64,000 nucleotides of DNA. It comes from Adenophora triphylla var. japonica. Its lineage: Eukaryota > Streptophyta > Magnoliopsida > Asterales > Campanulaceae. Positions 41,560 through 53,320 of this stretch are shown here, one piece after another. The first letter of the stretch is position 1; each line of letters begins with the position of its first letter. The position numbers were made by a program, and so were the translations under genes. Where the stretch lies: contig JAFEMH010000975.1 of NCBI GenBank assembly GCA_022495995.1, positions 1 to 64,000 on the forward strand, written 5' to 3'. The notes beneath the pieces are model-generated. The model was not told the DNA's origin, searched no databases, and worked only from the letters and a program-made list of their open reading frames with translations.

Positions 41560-42030
41560 TTACCGACGGAAATTTCCGTCGGTAAACTAATACAAAAAAT
41601 AAATAATTCAATTTTTCCGGCGAAAATATCCGTCGGAAAATAAAAAATAAAAAAATAATACTCAAAATACCGAAGCGGACATATCCGTCGATTCAGGAGT
41701 TTATATTCCGACGGACGAGATCCGACGGTAAATTTTTGATTTCCGACGGTTATAACCGTCGGTAATGATTTTATTTCCGACGGATATTTCCATCGGTAAC
41801 CTCCGGTATTGCTCCGGTTAACCGGCGGCGTAACTCATTTCCGACGGACGTTTTCGGCGGAATTTTTATTTTCCGGCGGATAATCCGACGGAAATACCGG
41901 CGGAATTTGTCCGTCGGTATTACCAACCAATTATTTCCGACGGAATCCGACGGACTATTTCCGTCGGTAATATCCATTTAGCGACGGATTTGTAGAAATA
42001 CCGACGGAAATTTCCGTCGATAAACGGCCT
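41560..42030. repeat. Right subterminal repeats of the CACTA element
   Basis: Some 20 degenerate copies of ACCGACGGA/TCCGTCGGT in both orientations, more diverged than the left set (TTCCGGCGG and TCCGACGG variants). Confidence 0.9.
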
Positions 42031-42729
42031 TTTTCTAGTAGTGACGGTTCAAAACACGATTCAGACCGCAACCCATTATTAGATTTGTTTAAACTTTCTT
42101 TGATCAAGGAGGAAAAGTGAAAGATGCGGATGTTTAAGAGAAAAGAAGGAGGAAAAGAGAGACTAGAGACTAGAGGAAGAGAGAGGTAGGTCAAAGGAAG
42201 AAAAACAATTTACAATGTCGATCGTGAAGAGAACTTGGTTATTTATTTATCACAATGAACATAACAAATGATGAGATTAATATTAAATAAGATATAAAAC
42301 GATAGTTAGGATTATTCAATTTAATTTATTGATCTAACAGTAAATACAAATAAATATACAAAAATATTAAATAGTATACAAAACGAGGGTTAGTATTAGT
42401 TTATGTAATTTGGCTTGTTCTGGTGGTTTGGTTTGTCTATTTGGTCTCGCGGTTCGTTTTGATAGTTCGGTCTCGCAGTCTCAACCCGCTGTTTGGTTTG
42501 GTTCGATTCGATTTGGTTTGCTCTGGGAGAGTCACATCACAAACCAAATCGAAACATGCGGTTTGCCAATATTTGAGACTGAATCAAAACATCCATACTT
42601 GGAAACCAAACCAAACCGCATAATTTGGTTTGATTCGATCTCAAATCACGATTTAAACCAAACCATTTACACCCCTATTTTATATCTTTAAAGGTAGCGT
42701 TTGAAACCATTTTATTTAATTGTCTACGA

Positions 42730-43733
42730 AATTTCATTTATTTGATTGGCTCGCATGGCCCGGCTGGCCCACCAACACAAGGTGGGTTGGGTTGGGATGA
42801 CATATTTACGATCCGACAGAAATTTTGGCCAGCCCGACCCGCCCCGCCCTTTTTAATGGTGGGCTTTGGCGGGTTAGGCCCACCCCGCACCGCCAACCCG
42901 TATTGACAGCTCTAGGTCATACCATTCTTTTTCTTAATCCTTATTTGACTAGCTTTTTGAATAGTTTGGATCCGAATATGGGTGCATAGTTAAGTTTGGT
43001 TGTATTATAAACCCCGTCCATAAACAAATGTTAATTTATTCTATAACGAATCTTACTATCTCAAAATATAAATGAGATTCACGCACAACAATCCACTTAA
43101 AGCAGTATTCACAATGAAAGCTTTTTTACAAGTCTTCGTTTTTGTGAAAAAAACTATATAATTTTTTTTGAGATGTATTATTCACCCGCGCAACATTACT
43201 AAATCCCCCCACACTACTAAGCTTACCAAAAGAATTAAACACTCAACAATAAACACATCACCATTATTCCTATATTACCCTTTTTAAACTCTTAAATAAA
43301 CGCCACCTAAATTAACAACACATGGTTCTGAAAAACCCCGTGTTGAAAAATGTGATTAATTATTGAAATGAATTTGAAATTGGGGTATAATTAAGTGGGT
43401 GGTGGGTATTTATTAATGGAAGTGAAGGTGGAGAAGAGGGGAAAGGGGTTAATGGTGGAAAATTGAAGGCAAATAAGAGTTTGATTTGTGTCTTTGTCGT
43501 GTTTTTTGAATTGAAGGGAAAATTTGGCTTTTAAAATTTGGAAATTGGAATGAATGAATGGAGTGAATGTGTGCCAATGTGAAGTAAAGAGAACGAGAAA
43601 GAGAAACTGTGAAAGGGATGGTTGGGAGGGAGAAAGAGATGGAGAGGAGGTTAGAATGGTCATTTTGTATAATATCATTTTTTGTAAAAATAGGCACTGC
43701 GGGAATATTTAGTAATATTGCGAGGGTGAATTT
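42730..43733. repeat. Left copy of a 1.0-1.2 kb segmental duplication
   Basis: It starts TTTCATTTATTTGATTGGCT and includes TGACAGCTCTAGGTCATACC. The same sequence recurs from about 43980. It carries a TIR element at 43181-43730 and lacks about 150 bp present in the right copy. Confidence 0.88.
43181..43730. mobile_element. Terminal-inverted-repeat element, left copy
   Basis: TTCACCCGCGCAACATTACT and AGTAATATTGCGAGGGTGAA are inverted repeats of about 30 bp bounding 550 bp with no coding capacity. The superfamily is uncertain; TTA-like bases at the borders would fit PIF/Harbinger. Confidence 0.65.
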
Positions 43734-43979
43734 TATTTATGGGATCATGATTAACCTGTCTTTATTTGTAACGATTTGTATAACTTTTACTTGTGTTGCC
43801 TGCTTGATAATCAGTTTTTCTTGATATAAATCTTTGTTTGTGTTTATTTGATTGTGATAATTTTTGTTATCTTTTGAGATATTATTGTGTTTGATAGTTG
43901 TGTTTGTTTGACAGTTGTGTTTGTTTGACTCTTGTGATTTTTTATTTTTTTGGTATTAGTTATTCACAATTTCAACCCC
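43734..43979. other. Spacer between the duplicated segments
   Basis: Simple sequence rich in TTTGTTTG and TTGTGTTTG; no gene. Confidence 0.6.
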
Positions 43980-45137
43980 AAATTTTATTTATTTGATTGG
44001 CTCGCATGGCCCGCCTACCCATCAACCCAAGGTGGGTTGGGTTGGGATGATATATTTCCAGCCCGACAAAAATTTGGGGCAGCCCGCCCCACCCCGCCCC
44101 GCCAACCCATATTGACAGCTCTAGGTCATACCATTCTTTTTCTTAATTCTTATTTGACTAGCTTTTTTAATAGTTTTGATCTGAATATGGGTGCATAGTT
44201 AAGTTTGGTTATATTATAAACCCCGTCAATAAGCAAATGTTAATTTATTCTATAACGAATCTTACTATCTCAAAATATAAATGAGATTCACGCAAAACAA
44301 TTCACTTAAAGCAGTATTCACAATTAAAGCTTTTTTATAAGTATTTGTTTTTGTGAAAAAAAAAACTATATAATTTTTTTTTAGATCTGTTAGTCACCCG
44401 TACAACATTACTAAATCCCCCGCACTACTAAGCTTATCGAAAGAATTAAACGCTCAACAATAAACACACCACCATTATTCCTATATTACCCTTTTTAAAC
44501 TCTTAAATAAACGCCACCTAAATTAACAACACATCCACACACCCTCCCATTTTACCATTTATTCTTTGAAATTTCCGACCTAAATATAGAGTTACAAATG
44601 GCGACGCCGGTGCACCTAAACTACTGGACCAAAAATGGGGAGAAAAATAGTGAAATTAGATTGAATAAGACGGCGATTGAGAGGGTTAAACCCTGTGTTG
44701 GAAAATGTGATTAATTATTGAAATGAATTTGAAATTTGGGTATAATTAAGTGGGTGATGGGTATTTATTAATGAAGGTGAAGGTGGAGAAGAGGGGAATG
44801 GGGTTAATGGTGGAAAATCGAAGGCATAGAATAGTTTGATTTGTGTCCTTGTCGTGTTTTTTGAATTGAATGATGGAAAATTTGGCTTTTAAAATTTGGA
44901 AATCGGAATGAATGAATGGAGTGATTGTGCGCCAATGGGAAGTAAAGAAAACGAGAAAGAGAAAGAGAAAGAGAAAGAGAAAGAGAAAGGGAGGTTCTGA
45001 TTTGAGGGTGGAACTGTGGAAGGGATGGTTGGGAGGGAGAAAGAGATGGAGACGAGGTTAAAATGGTCATTATGTATAATGTCAATTTTGTAAAAATAGA
45101 CATTGCGGGGATATTTAGTAATATTGGGGGGTGAATA
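43980..45137. repeat. Right copy of the segmental duplication
   Basis: Second copy of the segment at 42730-43733, in the same orientation, with scattered substitutions. It includes the 44530-44690 stretch that is deleted in the left copy and a GAGAAA hexamer repeat at 44953-44990. Confidence 0.88.
44393..45135. mobile_element. Terminal-inverted-repeat element, right copy (more complete)
   Basis: Ends GTCACCCGTACAACATTACT and TTTAGTAATATTGGGGGGTG are inverted. TTA and TAA flank the two sides. It is 743 bp. It contains a 38-codon ATG frame at 44598-44714 (starting MATPVHLNYWTKNGEKNSEI) that I do not recognise and that is absent from the left copy. Confidence 0.6.
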
Positions 45138-45975
45138 ACAAAACTCTTTTTTTACCATCATGAAAAACCTTAAATAGCTATTTATACAAATAGCTATTTT
45201 TCATTTAAAGTTTATCAATTTTCTAAACAAACAAAAAAGCACTACTATAATGAAACAATATTAGAGTTTTTAATTTTTCACTTAAAAATGATGTGACAAA
45301 TAAACTCATATCACTGGGGATAGTCTTAGTAGTTCTTATCCAACTTTATCTCTTCTAATTTACTTTTAATATTCTTCTGTAACTTTTTTTTTATTCAAAT
45401 TGAATACTTCTTTTTTGAATTTAACATCAATATATTTATAAAGGAACAAGTGCAACCTAATGCTAATTTTTCCCTTCAAAACATAGATGTATCTAAAACA
45501 TTGTTGCTGACATGCTCAAATTTCAAAACTCCAATAATACAAGTAGTGATTGTAGGTCATTAGGCTCTAATTATTAACACTAACTATCAACTAATTTCTA
45601 ATACTACTATTTTATTAAAAAAAATGCGTTTCTTCTACATTAGATATTATTTGTCCGCTCTATTACATAAAATTACAACTTTTCATTTAAAGTTTTTTAT
45701 CATTTTAAGTTTAAGTAATAATTTTGAAAAAATACAAAATGCAAGTATAAAATCTATACCTTTAGTATATGAAAATTGGCGAAACAGCATTAGGGTGTGA
45801 CACATCAGATTAATTAGTCGAATTCTGCACTCCAAATCATCCACGTCATTACTAGGTTTATGAGGAGCTGCCTTTCGAATCCCAGTACCATATTGATAAT
45901 ACATGTTAATTACTCAATGTATGTGAATGGTTAACATTAATAATTGAGTACATTAACTGGTATGTATAAATTGTA
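45138..45975. other. AT-rich intergenic stretch
   Basis: No gene, repeat family or RNA recognised. Confidence 0.6.
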
Positions 45976-46309
45976 CTACCTCCGTCCCACCTCAATTGAT
46001 CCACTTTCCTTTTTGGGACGTCCCACCTCAATTGATCCATTCCTTAAATGGAAAGTTTTCCATATATTTATACCCTTATCATCTCCATATATTTACAAAA
46101 AAACAATTCATTATACCCACTTTAACTTACTATTCCTCCCACTCATTCTCTCTCCTATTAAATATTTTTAACTTTTACATTCTTTCTCATATTCCCTACC
46201 ACACATTTAACTTTTACATTCTCTCTCCTCTAATTTCTACCCACTTTAATAATTTTTCTTAAAAACCGTGTCCCACCTCAATGGACCAATTGAGGTGGGA
46301 CGGAGGGAG
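45976..46309. mobile_element. Stowaway-type MITE
   Basis: Inverted ends CTACCTCCGTCCCACCTCAA and TTGAGGTGGGACGGAGGGAG are flanked by TA (45974-45975 and 46310-46311). The length is 334 bp. An internal second copy of TCCCACCTCAATTGATCC lies near each end. Confidence 0.9.
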
Positions 46310-46311
46310 TA

Positions 46312-46960
46312 CATGTTATGTAACTGAGAAGACTCAATTTAATTCTTTTCATCTACTCGGTATCACTGTAGGAATGTACATAATTGTTACATGCATCAAT
46401 AGTAATTGGGTGTTACATGCATCAATAGTAATTGGGATTAAAAATATTACAAAGATACATTCCAGAACGAATTGAGTGAATATGTAATTAATGTATCTTT
46501 TTTGACAAAGATTGTACACCTTACTGATGTATATTAAAGACTGAGCTATTAAGAAATGAAATTACTTCTACATAATAAACTTGAGCTTATTTGGTAATAA
46601 TTCTCATTGCTAAGAAAAAACAGCTTATTACCACGAACAAATTATACAAATTCACCGGTTCAATGATAATGACCCAGAAATGGTAACTGAATTTCCGGCC
46701 ACTCAAGGGTCTTCCACCTCTGCCTGTCCATTTCTCATGAATACCCAAAGTGCATTTGTATCCAGTATATAAACTTGCATTCAAAGCCATTATACTCACC
46801 TGCAATTTCATTCACACGGACTAACCTTCAGTCCATCACTTATCGCAGGTTCTTTTAGCATACCCTATCCAAATATTACCCTTAAAACTTACTGCAATAT
46901 CAAGTTTAAACAAGCAACTTACTTACAATTTATTTTTTCCCACAGGCTACACATTTGCAC
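46312..46960. other. Region upstream of the RPA-like gene
   Basis: A 26 bp unit (TGTTACATGCATCAATAGTA...) is tandemly repeated at 46383-46436. A minus-strand 74-codon open frame (46587-46811) has a hydrophobic C-terminus but matches nothing I recognise, so it is not called as a gene. Confidence 0.45.
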
Positions 46961-47720
46961 ATGGTTCCACAAACATTATTGGTTGAACATCTACAAAAGG
47001 GTCGCTCTGACAAGCGTATCATCTTACGTGCATCACGCATATGGAGGGCTTACAACACCAGAAAATTCTGTGATTTGATGAGCATGGATTTCCTTGGTAT
47101 TGATACAAAGGTAAATTGCCATTTATGATATATTATGTATTACAGTTGAATAAATATGCATATCTTAATAAGGGAGCCTAATGATTTTAATGGTTTATTT
47201 ATATGCTAGGGTCAAGGTATTCATTGTGTCATCCGAAGCAAATTTATCCCAGATATTGAAGGGCTCTTCACAGTAGAAAATGTATACAGTATTAAGAATT
47301 TCACAATAGGTAATGCAAAGCCATTGTTTCATGTCGTTCCAAGGGACCTCCTTATTTTGCTTGATGCGTCAACATTTGTTGAGGGGATTGTTAAAGATGT
47401 GCCTAGGATTCCAAGACATATTTTAACAATTATCCCTTACGACATGCTTTTGACAGCAAGCGATGATAAGAGAAACTTATGTGGTTAGTAGTTATAATAT
47501 CTTATTTAAAATTCAATTTTGTTCCAAATAACTTACACTTACTCTTTTAATTTTGCCATTCTAGATATCATTGGTTATGTCGTAGGTATTTCGAAAGTAG
47601 GTCGCCAAATGAGTAATTTTCAAGAGGTTGCTTTGCAATATATCGTTATTCAGAATACAAGGTTTGTTTGCTGCTTTTGTTATAATTTAACTTAGTTACT
47701 TAATTTGTTGTTTAACTAAA

Positions 47721-49383
47721 CTAGTCAGTAACCCGTCGATACTCGACGGGCATAATGAATCTAATAATTAAATATTATAAAAACAACATGGTGAAATTAT
47801 ATCTCTATGGCTCAACCTTAAAATATTCAACATAAGATTTTAATATTCTTAGTAATAAAAATATTATACACATTTTGTGCCAAAGTAAGTAAGGTTTCTA
47901 TTTCTTCCTTTTTTACGTTCATCCTAGAGTAAAGTTTTAAAATGAAAAATAATGACAACTTTTGCCCTTATCATGCTTATAATTACAAAAACCCACAACA
48001 TAACGTACATACTTCGTATTTCAATTAACTTGAATTATAAATAGTGTTTTTGATAATTAAGTCTTCAAGCCACTCAATCTGTTTGCCCACTTTTTTCCTT
48101 AATAAGCGTGCAATATGATTGCAACATTCTTATTCCAAAATGAAAGAAGTATCACTTAAAATATTAAACTATACAAATTATACCAAAAGTTAATTTACAC
48201 TTTAATGAATGCACATGGTAGAGATAAATTTTGTATCACATAAACAAATATAGATTCAGAATTACCTCACAAATATGATTCACTAAACATAAAAGTGTTA
48301 CTTATTCATGAATTGAGGTTTTTTTAACCTGATTATATATTTTAGTCGTATATAAAAAACTAAATGCCTAGCGTACATTGTTTAATATAATAATATTTAT
48401 ATCCCAAAATGAATGACCAAAATATTTTAAATTTATCATTACTCAAGAAAAAATTAGAAAAATAATTTAGTTTTTCGTTTTGGAGCGGAGTATACTTTTT
48501 TTAAAAAGAGACCTTGACAACGATGTAATGCTTAGGATCATATTTGATCAGTTTCATAAAAAAAAAATAAGAACATGTTTGATCAACACACAGAAAAAAG
48601 AATCAAGATAATTACCTAAGTTAAAAATCACAACAAAAAATATTCTTAAAAACTATAATTGAGATGATCAAATTAAATAATACTAAGAAAATGATAGAAT
48701 CGATTTAAATCTGTCCGTGGAGGTTTAGGTTTCAATGGCCACAATGCGGAGAATGAAAAATTAGGATAATGAAGTTAGCTTTGTTGGATTTTGGTCGCTT
48801 GTCTTCTTTGCGAGATCATGCACGGTGCGGACTTAACAACAGTTTCTTTATCATCACCAAGTATCACTTAGTACACTTGATAGGAATTAGGAAATCATAA
48901 ATACTCGTATCTTTTTGGTTGAGTATTTTATTAATCAAGCATTAAACAATCAAGAAGGCAGGCTCAAATGGCATACAAACCGAGTTAATATGCATTAGAA
49001 ATTGGTTATAACATCTAACAACCCAAAATTAATTTGAAAAAAAAATGGATTTGAGAGAAAAAAGAAAGACAAACTTGGAAGAGGCAGATGTACGAAAACG
49101 TATGCAAAAGAATGATAGATACAAATGAATGATAGTGATTTCTGATTATAAAAATAGATTAAGTTCTAGGACTATTGCTTCCAAAAGACTTTCATTAGAT
49201 GACACTTTTCAAATTTTAAATTTAAACTAATAAAATATACTGATTTGATAAGCTGAAAATAATAAATATAATCTAATAATATGATTTGAAAATCTTACTT
49301 AAAAAGACTTACAAAGATGATAATTTCAAAATTTTAAATTTAAACTAATAAAATATACTAATATGATAATCTGATAAGCTTAG
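47721..49383 (-). mobile_element. Probable non-autonomous Helitron in an intron of the RPA-like gene
   Basis: On the minus strand the sequence at 47750-47721 reads CCCGTCGAGTATCGACGGG, then TTACTGA and CTAG, followed by T. This is a perfect 8 bp stem hairpin close to a CTAG end, the rule for Helitron 3' termini. The 5' end (TC) could not be fixed; the right limit given is simply the next exon. Inside are AT-rich sequence and a repeated 50 bp unit (49208-49255 and 49322-49380). No Rep/helicase coding is present. Confidence 0.6.
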
Positions 49384-49963
49384 AATCACTTTCTGGGGAG
49401 ATGAAGTTATTGGTATGACCCGTATGATTAAAGAAAGCAAACAGCGTGTATGGTTAATAGCTTCAGCTATTGCAAAGATTGAGTCCAATGGTTTGTACAC
49501 TTGATTTCCACTATGGATAAAAATTTATATCCACAATTTCCATGTCTTTAGTCTAATTGAAACATTTGGACTTTTAATTCTCATGCAGTCTTGGAGTATC
49601 TTCAAGTAGTGCTACGTATCTTTATAACGACATTGACATTCCTGAGATTGCTGATTTCATCAATGAGTATGCATTCTCATATTATCAGCTTGAATTTCCT
49701 TATTCATTTACCTGATTCACTTAGATGTCTAAACTTCTTTTCTTTCCTAAATAATACAGGCTTGGCCCAGAGGAAAGGAATCTTGAAATGGGTAATATAA
49801 CAATGCAAGGTACTTATATCACAAAAGAAGAGTATGACCAGAACAAGCTGTTGATAAGGGAAGTGAATGAAATATTGGCACAATGTGAAACTATGGTTAG
49901 ATTCAATTTCAAAATATTGTGTATAATTTCATGATTGGGTAGTTGAATATATAGATATGATAA

Positions 49964-50964
49964 CCTAAGTGCAACTTGATGGTATTACCACAAGTGCTGC
50001 CCAACACTCTCTAGTGTTACCAAACGTAGGTGCTATCAGAAGTAGTGATAACACTTTTTAGGTGTTACCCAACACATTTGACTGTTTTAGTTGTGACATT
50101 TCTTTCATAGGTTATATTATGTTTATGTATAATCTATAATTGTAAAATGTATATTTGTTGTTAGTATAATGTACAGATGACAGCCAATAGAAGATTAAGC
50201 TACAAAGGTGGAAGATCGTGATTTATGGAGAGTTATGCATAAATGGATATTTATGTGTAACTTGTAAAATAAGCAAGGAAGCACGTATGAGACTTGTTCA
50301 ACAACTGAGATTGAATACAAACAAGAGAGTACAACTCAGGAGAGCTCATGGGTATAAAGAGCTAATGCTAGGACTTGGGCACTAAACAAAGGCGGTTGCT
50401 ACAAACAAGGAAATTGACCAAGTCTTTAGCTCAACAAGCTCAACCACTTCTCCACTCCATCCGATCCAAATCCAAGGCTGTTAACAAGAGTAGCCTCCAA
50501 GTATTTGAAGGCTATAAATAGCAAGGTGTAGACAAAAGCAATATGTCGAGCATCACACACACACTTGCACAAGAAAGAGATCAATTACTCCTTGGCTCTT
50601 TGTGTTCTTCCGTTCACAAATTATTCCACCTTCAAAGTCTTGGGACCTGATTGCGTCGTGGAGGATAGAACTTTGTGATTGATCTTAGTTCCTAGTTCTT
50701 ACATTGATATATAGATAGGGAACAACTTCGGCTTTGTAATCATCTTATATTTTGAATATAAAGTCTTCGCCTAAGGGCATCCTCAAGTTATATATTTATA
50801 TAACTTGAGAAAAATTATTTCTTGTGTTTATACTTTACTTCCGCTGCAAAATATTTTGTATTACAAACTGTTTTTATACTCTGCTGTGTGTGTTACCGGA
50901 AGTGTTATCAGTTGTGCGATCAACCTTTTTTATAACACTTTCAAAATGGTCATAGACAATTTCA
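49964..50964 (+). repeat. 5' LTR of the Sirevirus
   Basis: It begins CCTAAGTGCAACTTGATGG where the 3' LTR has TGTAAGTGC, so the terminal TG seems mutated, and ends CATAGACAATTTCA. It carries AGTGTTACC/GGTGTTACC/GATAACACT words at 49980-50090 and 50885-50945. Confidence 0.88.
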
Positions 50965-50966
50965 AT

Positions 50967-50978
50967 TGGTATCAGAGC
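50967..50978 (+). promoter_or_regulatory. Primer binding site of the Sirevirus
   Basis: TGGTATCAGAGC, a perfect complement of the initiator tRNA-Met 3' end, two bases after the LTR. Confidence 0.95.
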
Positions 50979-51015
50979 AGGTCACTTGATGTACTAAGTG
51001 TTTGATCCAGTTGTC

Positions 51016-52431
51016 ATGGCTTATGATCCGACTAATCATAACCAAAAGAGACTTCATGTGCTCGATGGTTCGAATTATGCATATTGGAAGATTCGTCTTC
51101 GCTCTCATATCAAATCCATTGATCTTAGGGCATGGTGATCTGTTGTTAATGGTTATTCTCTTCCTATGTTGCCTCCGGATGAGTATAGTGACGTTCAAGT
51201 CAAGCTAGAATCTGAATGGACCAACGAGGAGAATAGCTTGGCTAGTTTCAATGAAAAGGCACTTAATGCCATTTTTGAATGGGTAGACATTCACATTTTC
51301 AAAATTGTTCAAAACTCTCCCATGGATAAAGAAGCATGGGATATTTTACAAAGGTTTTGTGAAGGTGATGGTATTGTGCGTGAAACTAAGCTTAGAAGGC
51401 TTACTAGCAAGTTTGAAAGATTAAGGATGGGTGAAGATGAGAATATTTCATCTTATTTTGAAAAGTTGTTTGATCTTGCAAATGAATGTCAAGTTTTAGG
51501 TGAACCTTTCACAAATAAACAACTTGTTTCAAAAGCTATTAGAACCCTTCCTGAGCATTTCAATATGAAAATTTCATCTATTGAAGAGGCTCACAATCTT
51601 TCTACTATGGATTTCAATACTTTAATGAGTATTTTAAAAACTTTTGAGCTAAATCTTGCTGAACAAAGTGAAGCCACTAAGGGCAAGAATGTAGCTTTGA
51701 AAATTCATTCCTCAAACTTTCAAAAAAGTGAGGATGAAGAGGTTTTTGAAGAATTGGATGAAAATGCTAGTGTTTCTTTACTTGCTAAGAAATATAACTC
51801 TATGGTTAGAAAGTTTAACAAAGAGAATGTGCAGGTAAAAGCAAAGGAGCAACAAACCAAAGTGTATGATTCAATGCCAAAAAGGTCATTTCCATCTTCT
51901 CAAAAGTCCAATCCAATAAGAAGGGCATCTTCTGACCAGTCAAGGTCTGATCCCAAGTACATTGATTCAATTCAATATCATGCATGTTCTGGATGGGGAC
52001 ACTATGCAAACGAGTGTGCAAACACATTAAGAAATATGGGAAAGAACTTGTGGGTGTCCCTGAGTGACAATGAAGATGAGGGAACAACCTAAGATGAAGA
52101 ACCAGATGTGATAGCAATGTTGGTCACTGTATATGACACAGATACTGGAAGTGCTACCACAAGTGTTACCAAATCTCTGGTAACATCTGAGATCACACTC
52201 AGCAGGTATAACCACTTCAGTTTTTCTAATGCTATTTGCTTCATGGGTTCAACTGACCTTGATACAGGAAACTCTCAAGAGGATGAGCTAAACAAGGATG
52301 AGCTCATAAATGGGTTAAAGAATCTCTACGAAGAACTTCTTGTCGAATGGAGAAAGGAGAACAAGAAGGTGACATTCTTAACCAAGGAAAATCATGAGCT
52401 GAAGGAAAGCTTGACTAAGATGGAGGTCTAA
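51016..52431 (+). pseudogene. Gag of the Sirevirus, N-terminal and middle part
   Basis: ATG at 51016 begins MAYDPTNHNQKRLHVLDGSN, then YAYWKIRLRSHIKSIDLRAW followed by TGA (51136-51138), most simply a Trp-to-stop change. The frame continues through the UBN2-type capsid (AWDILQRFCEGDGIVRETKL, SSYFEKLFDLANECQVLGEP, KAIRTLPEHFNMKISSIEEA). It reaches a knuckle YHACSGWGHYANEC in which the first cysteine is Tyr. It stops at 52090-52092. In the next frame (52108-52431) it goes on with coil-forming sequence (ELINGLKNLYEELLVEWRKE) to a stop at 52429. Confidence 0.9.
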
Positions 52432-53320
52432 CTCACCAAGAAGGATGCTATGTTGGATAAAGTCAACGCCAAATTGTCTCTTGCCGAGACCACATTCAAG
52501 AAACTCAACACAGGATCTTCCAAACTGGATGAGATCCTCAATTTGAGTAACCCTCTCAAGGCAGGTATTGGTTTTCAAGAATCTTTAAATAGTATTGCTT
52601 CTACTTTGAATATTGATGAATGTGAAACGTGTTTTGTTAAAGAACGTGGTTCTGATAAAAATATTTGCATTTCTGACTCTTCTGACACTGCTAAAGTGTG
52701 CAAATTTTGTCACACTACTGGACATTTTAAAAATAAGTGTCAAGTTTTTTTAAAGAAAAAATCCAGTTCTACAGTGTTACCAGAAGTGTTGTCCACAACT
52801 TCAGTCAGCACTTCAGATAACACTGTCTGTCAAAAAGTCAAAAGTTCAAAGAAGAAAACATGGAAACCCAAAGCTAATCTAAGATGTGATGTAGTTTATA
52901 CTGCTTTGAAAACAAATGTAGTAGGTTCATGGTATTTTGACAGTGGTTGTTCACGTCATATGACGGGAACAAAGTCATTTTTAATGACTATGAATCTATA
53001 CATGGAGGGAGTGTTACTTATGGTGGTGGTAGTAAGAGTATAATCATTGGGAAAGGGACACTTAATGTGCCTGGTTTCCCCACCTTAAAAAATGTCTTGC
53101 ATGTTGATGGTCTAGTTCTAACTTGATTAGCATTAGTCAACTTTGTGATGACAATTTAGAGGTGAAGTTCAACAAAAACAATTGTGAGGTCTTTGATGAT
53201 TCTAATAAATGTGTTATGTCTGGAACTAGATCTAGTGACAGTTGTTATCTTGTTGAAGATAAAATAATGTGCCATTTAGCTAAGGTTGATGTTACATCTT
53301 TATGGCATCAAAAATAGGGC
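52432..53320 (+). pseudogene. Sirevirus gag end, second zinc knuckle, protease and pre-integrase
   Basis: 52450-53043 contains coil-forming sequence (DKVNAKLSLAETTFKKLNTG), a CCHC knuckle CKFCHTTGHFKNKC near residue 95 and the protease motif WYFDSGCSRHMTG at about 52930-52970. A frame change follows within a GGT/GTA-rich stretch near 53015. Pre-integrase continues at 53123-53317 (ISISQLCDDNLEVKFNKNNC, then VTSLWHQK and a stop). Confidence 0.9.

Larger units (their letters stand above)
35326..42043 (+). mobile_element. CACTA (En/Spm-like) transposon with degenerate genes
   Basis: The element is 6718 bp long. Ends CACTTCTAGAAACAGGGGC and GCCTTTTTCTAGTAGTG are inverted repeats of the CACTA type. 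The 3 bp ACG flanks both sides (35323-35325 and 42044-42046). Subterminal regions are packed with ACCGACGGA/TCCGTCGGT words. Inside are relics of a TNP2-type transposase gene (37611 to about 38880) and a DUF4216-type C-terminal part (39087-39895). The transposase has many stops and is not functional. Confidence 0.93.
35103..42677. mobile_element. hAT-like element split by the CACTA transposon
   Basis: The outer ends TAGGGGTGTAAATGGTTCGG and CCATTTACACCCCTA are inverted. They are flanked by TTTTATAC (35095-35102) and TTTTATAT (42678-42685), an 8 bp duplication with one mismatch. Without the CACTA insertion the element is about 850 bp. It is made of GGTTTGGTTC/GAACCAAACC-like words with no coding capacity. 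Confidence 0.8.

Noticed and set aside
42410..42691. Overlapping plus-strand open frames of 93 and 66 codons
   Set aside because: They are made by the GGTTTGGTT-type repeats of the hAT-like element's right part.
46587..46811. Minus-strand 74-codon frame with hydrophobic end
   Set aside because: No recognised family, no exon borders and no promoter signal; left as unassigned.
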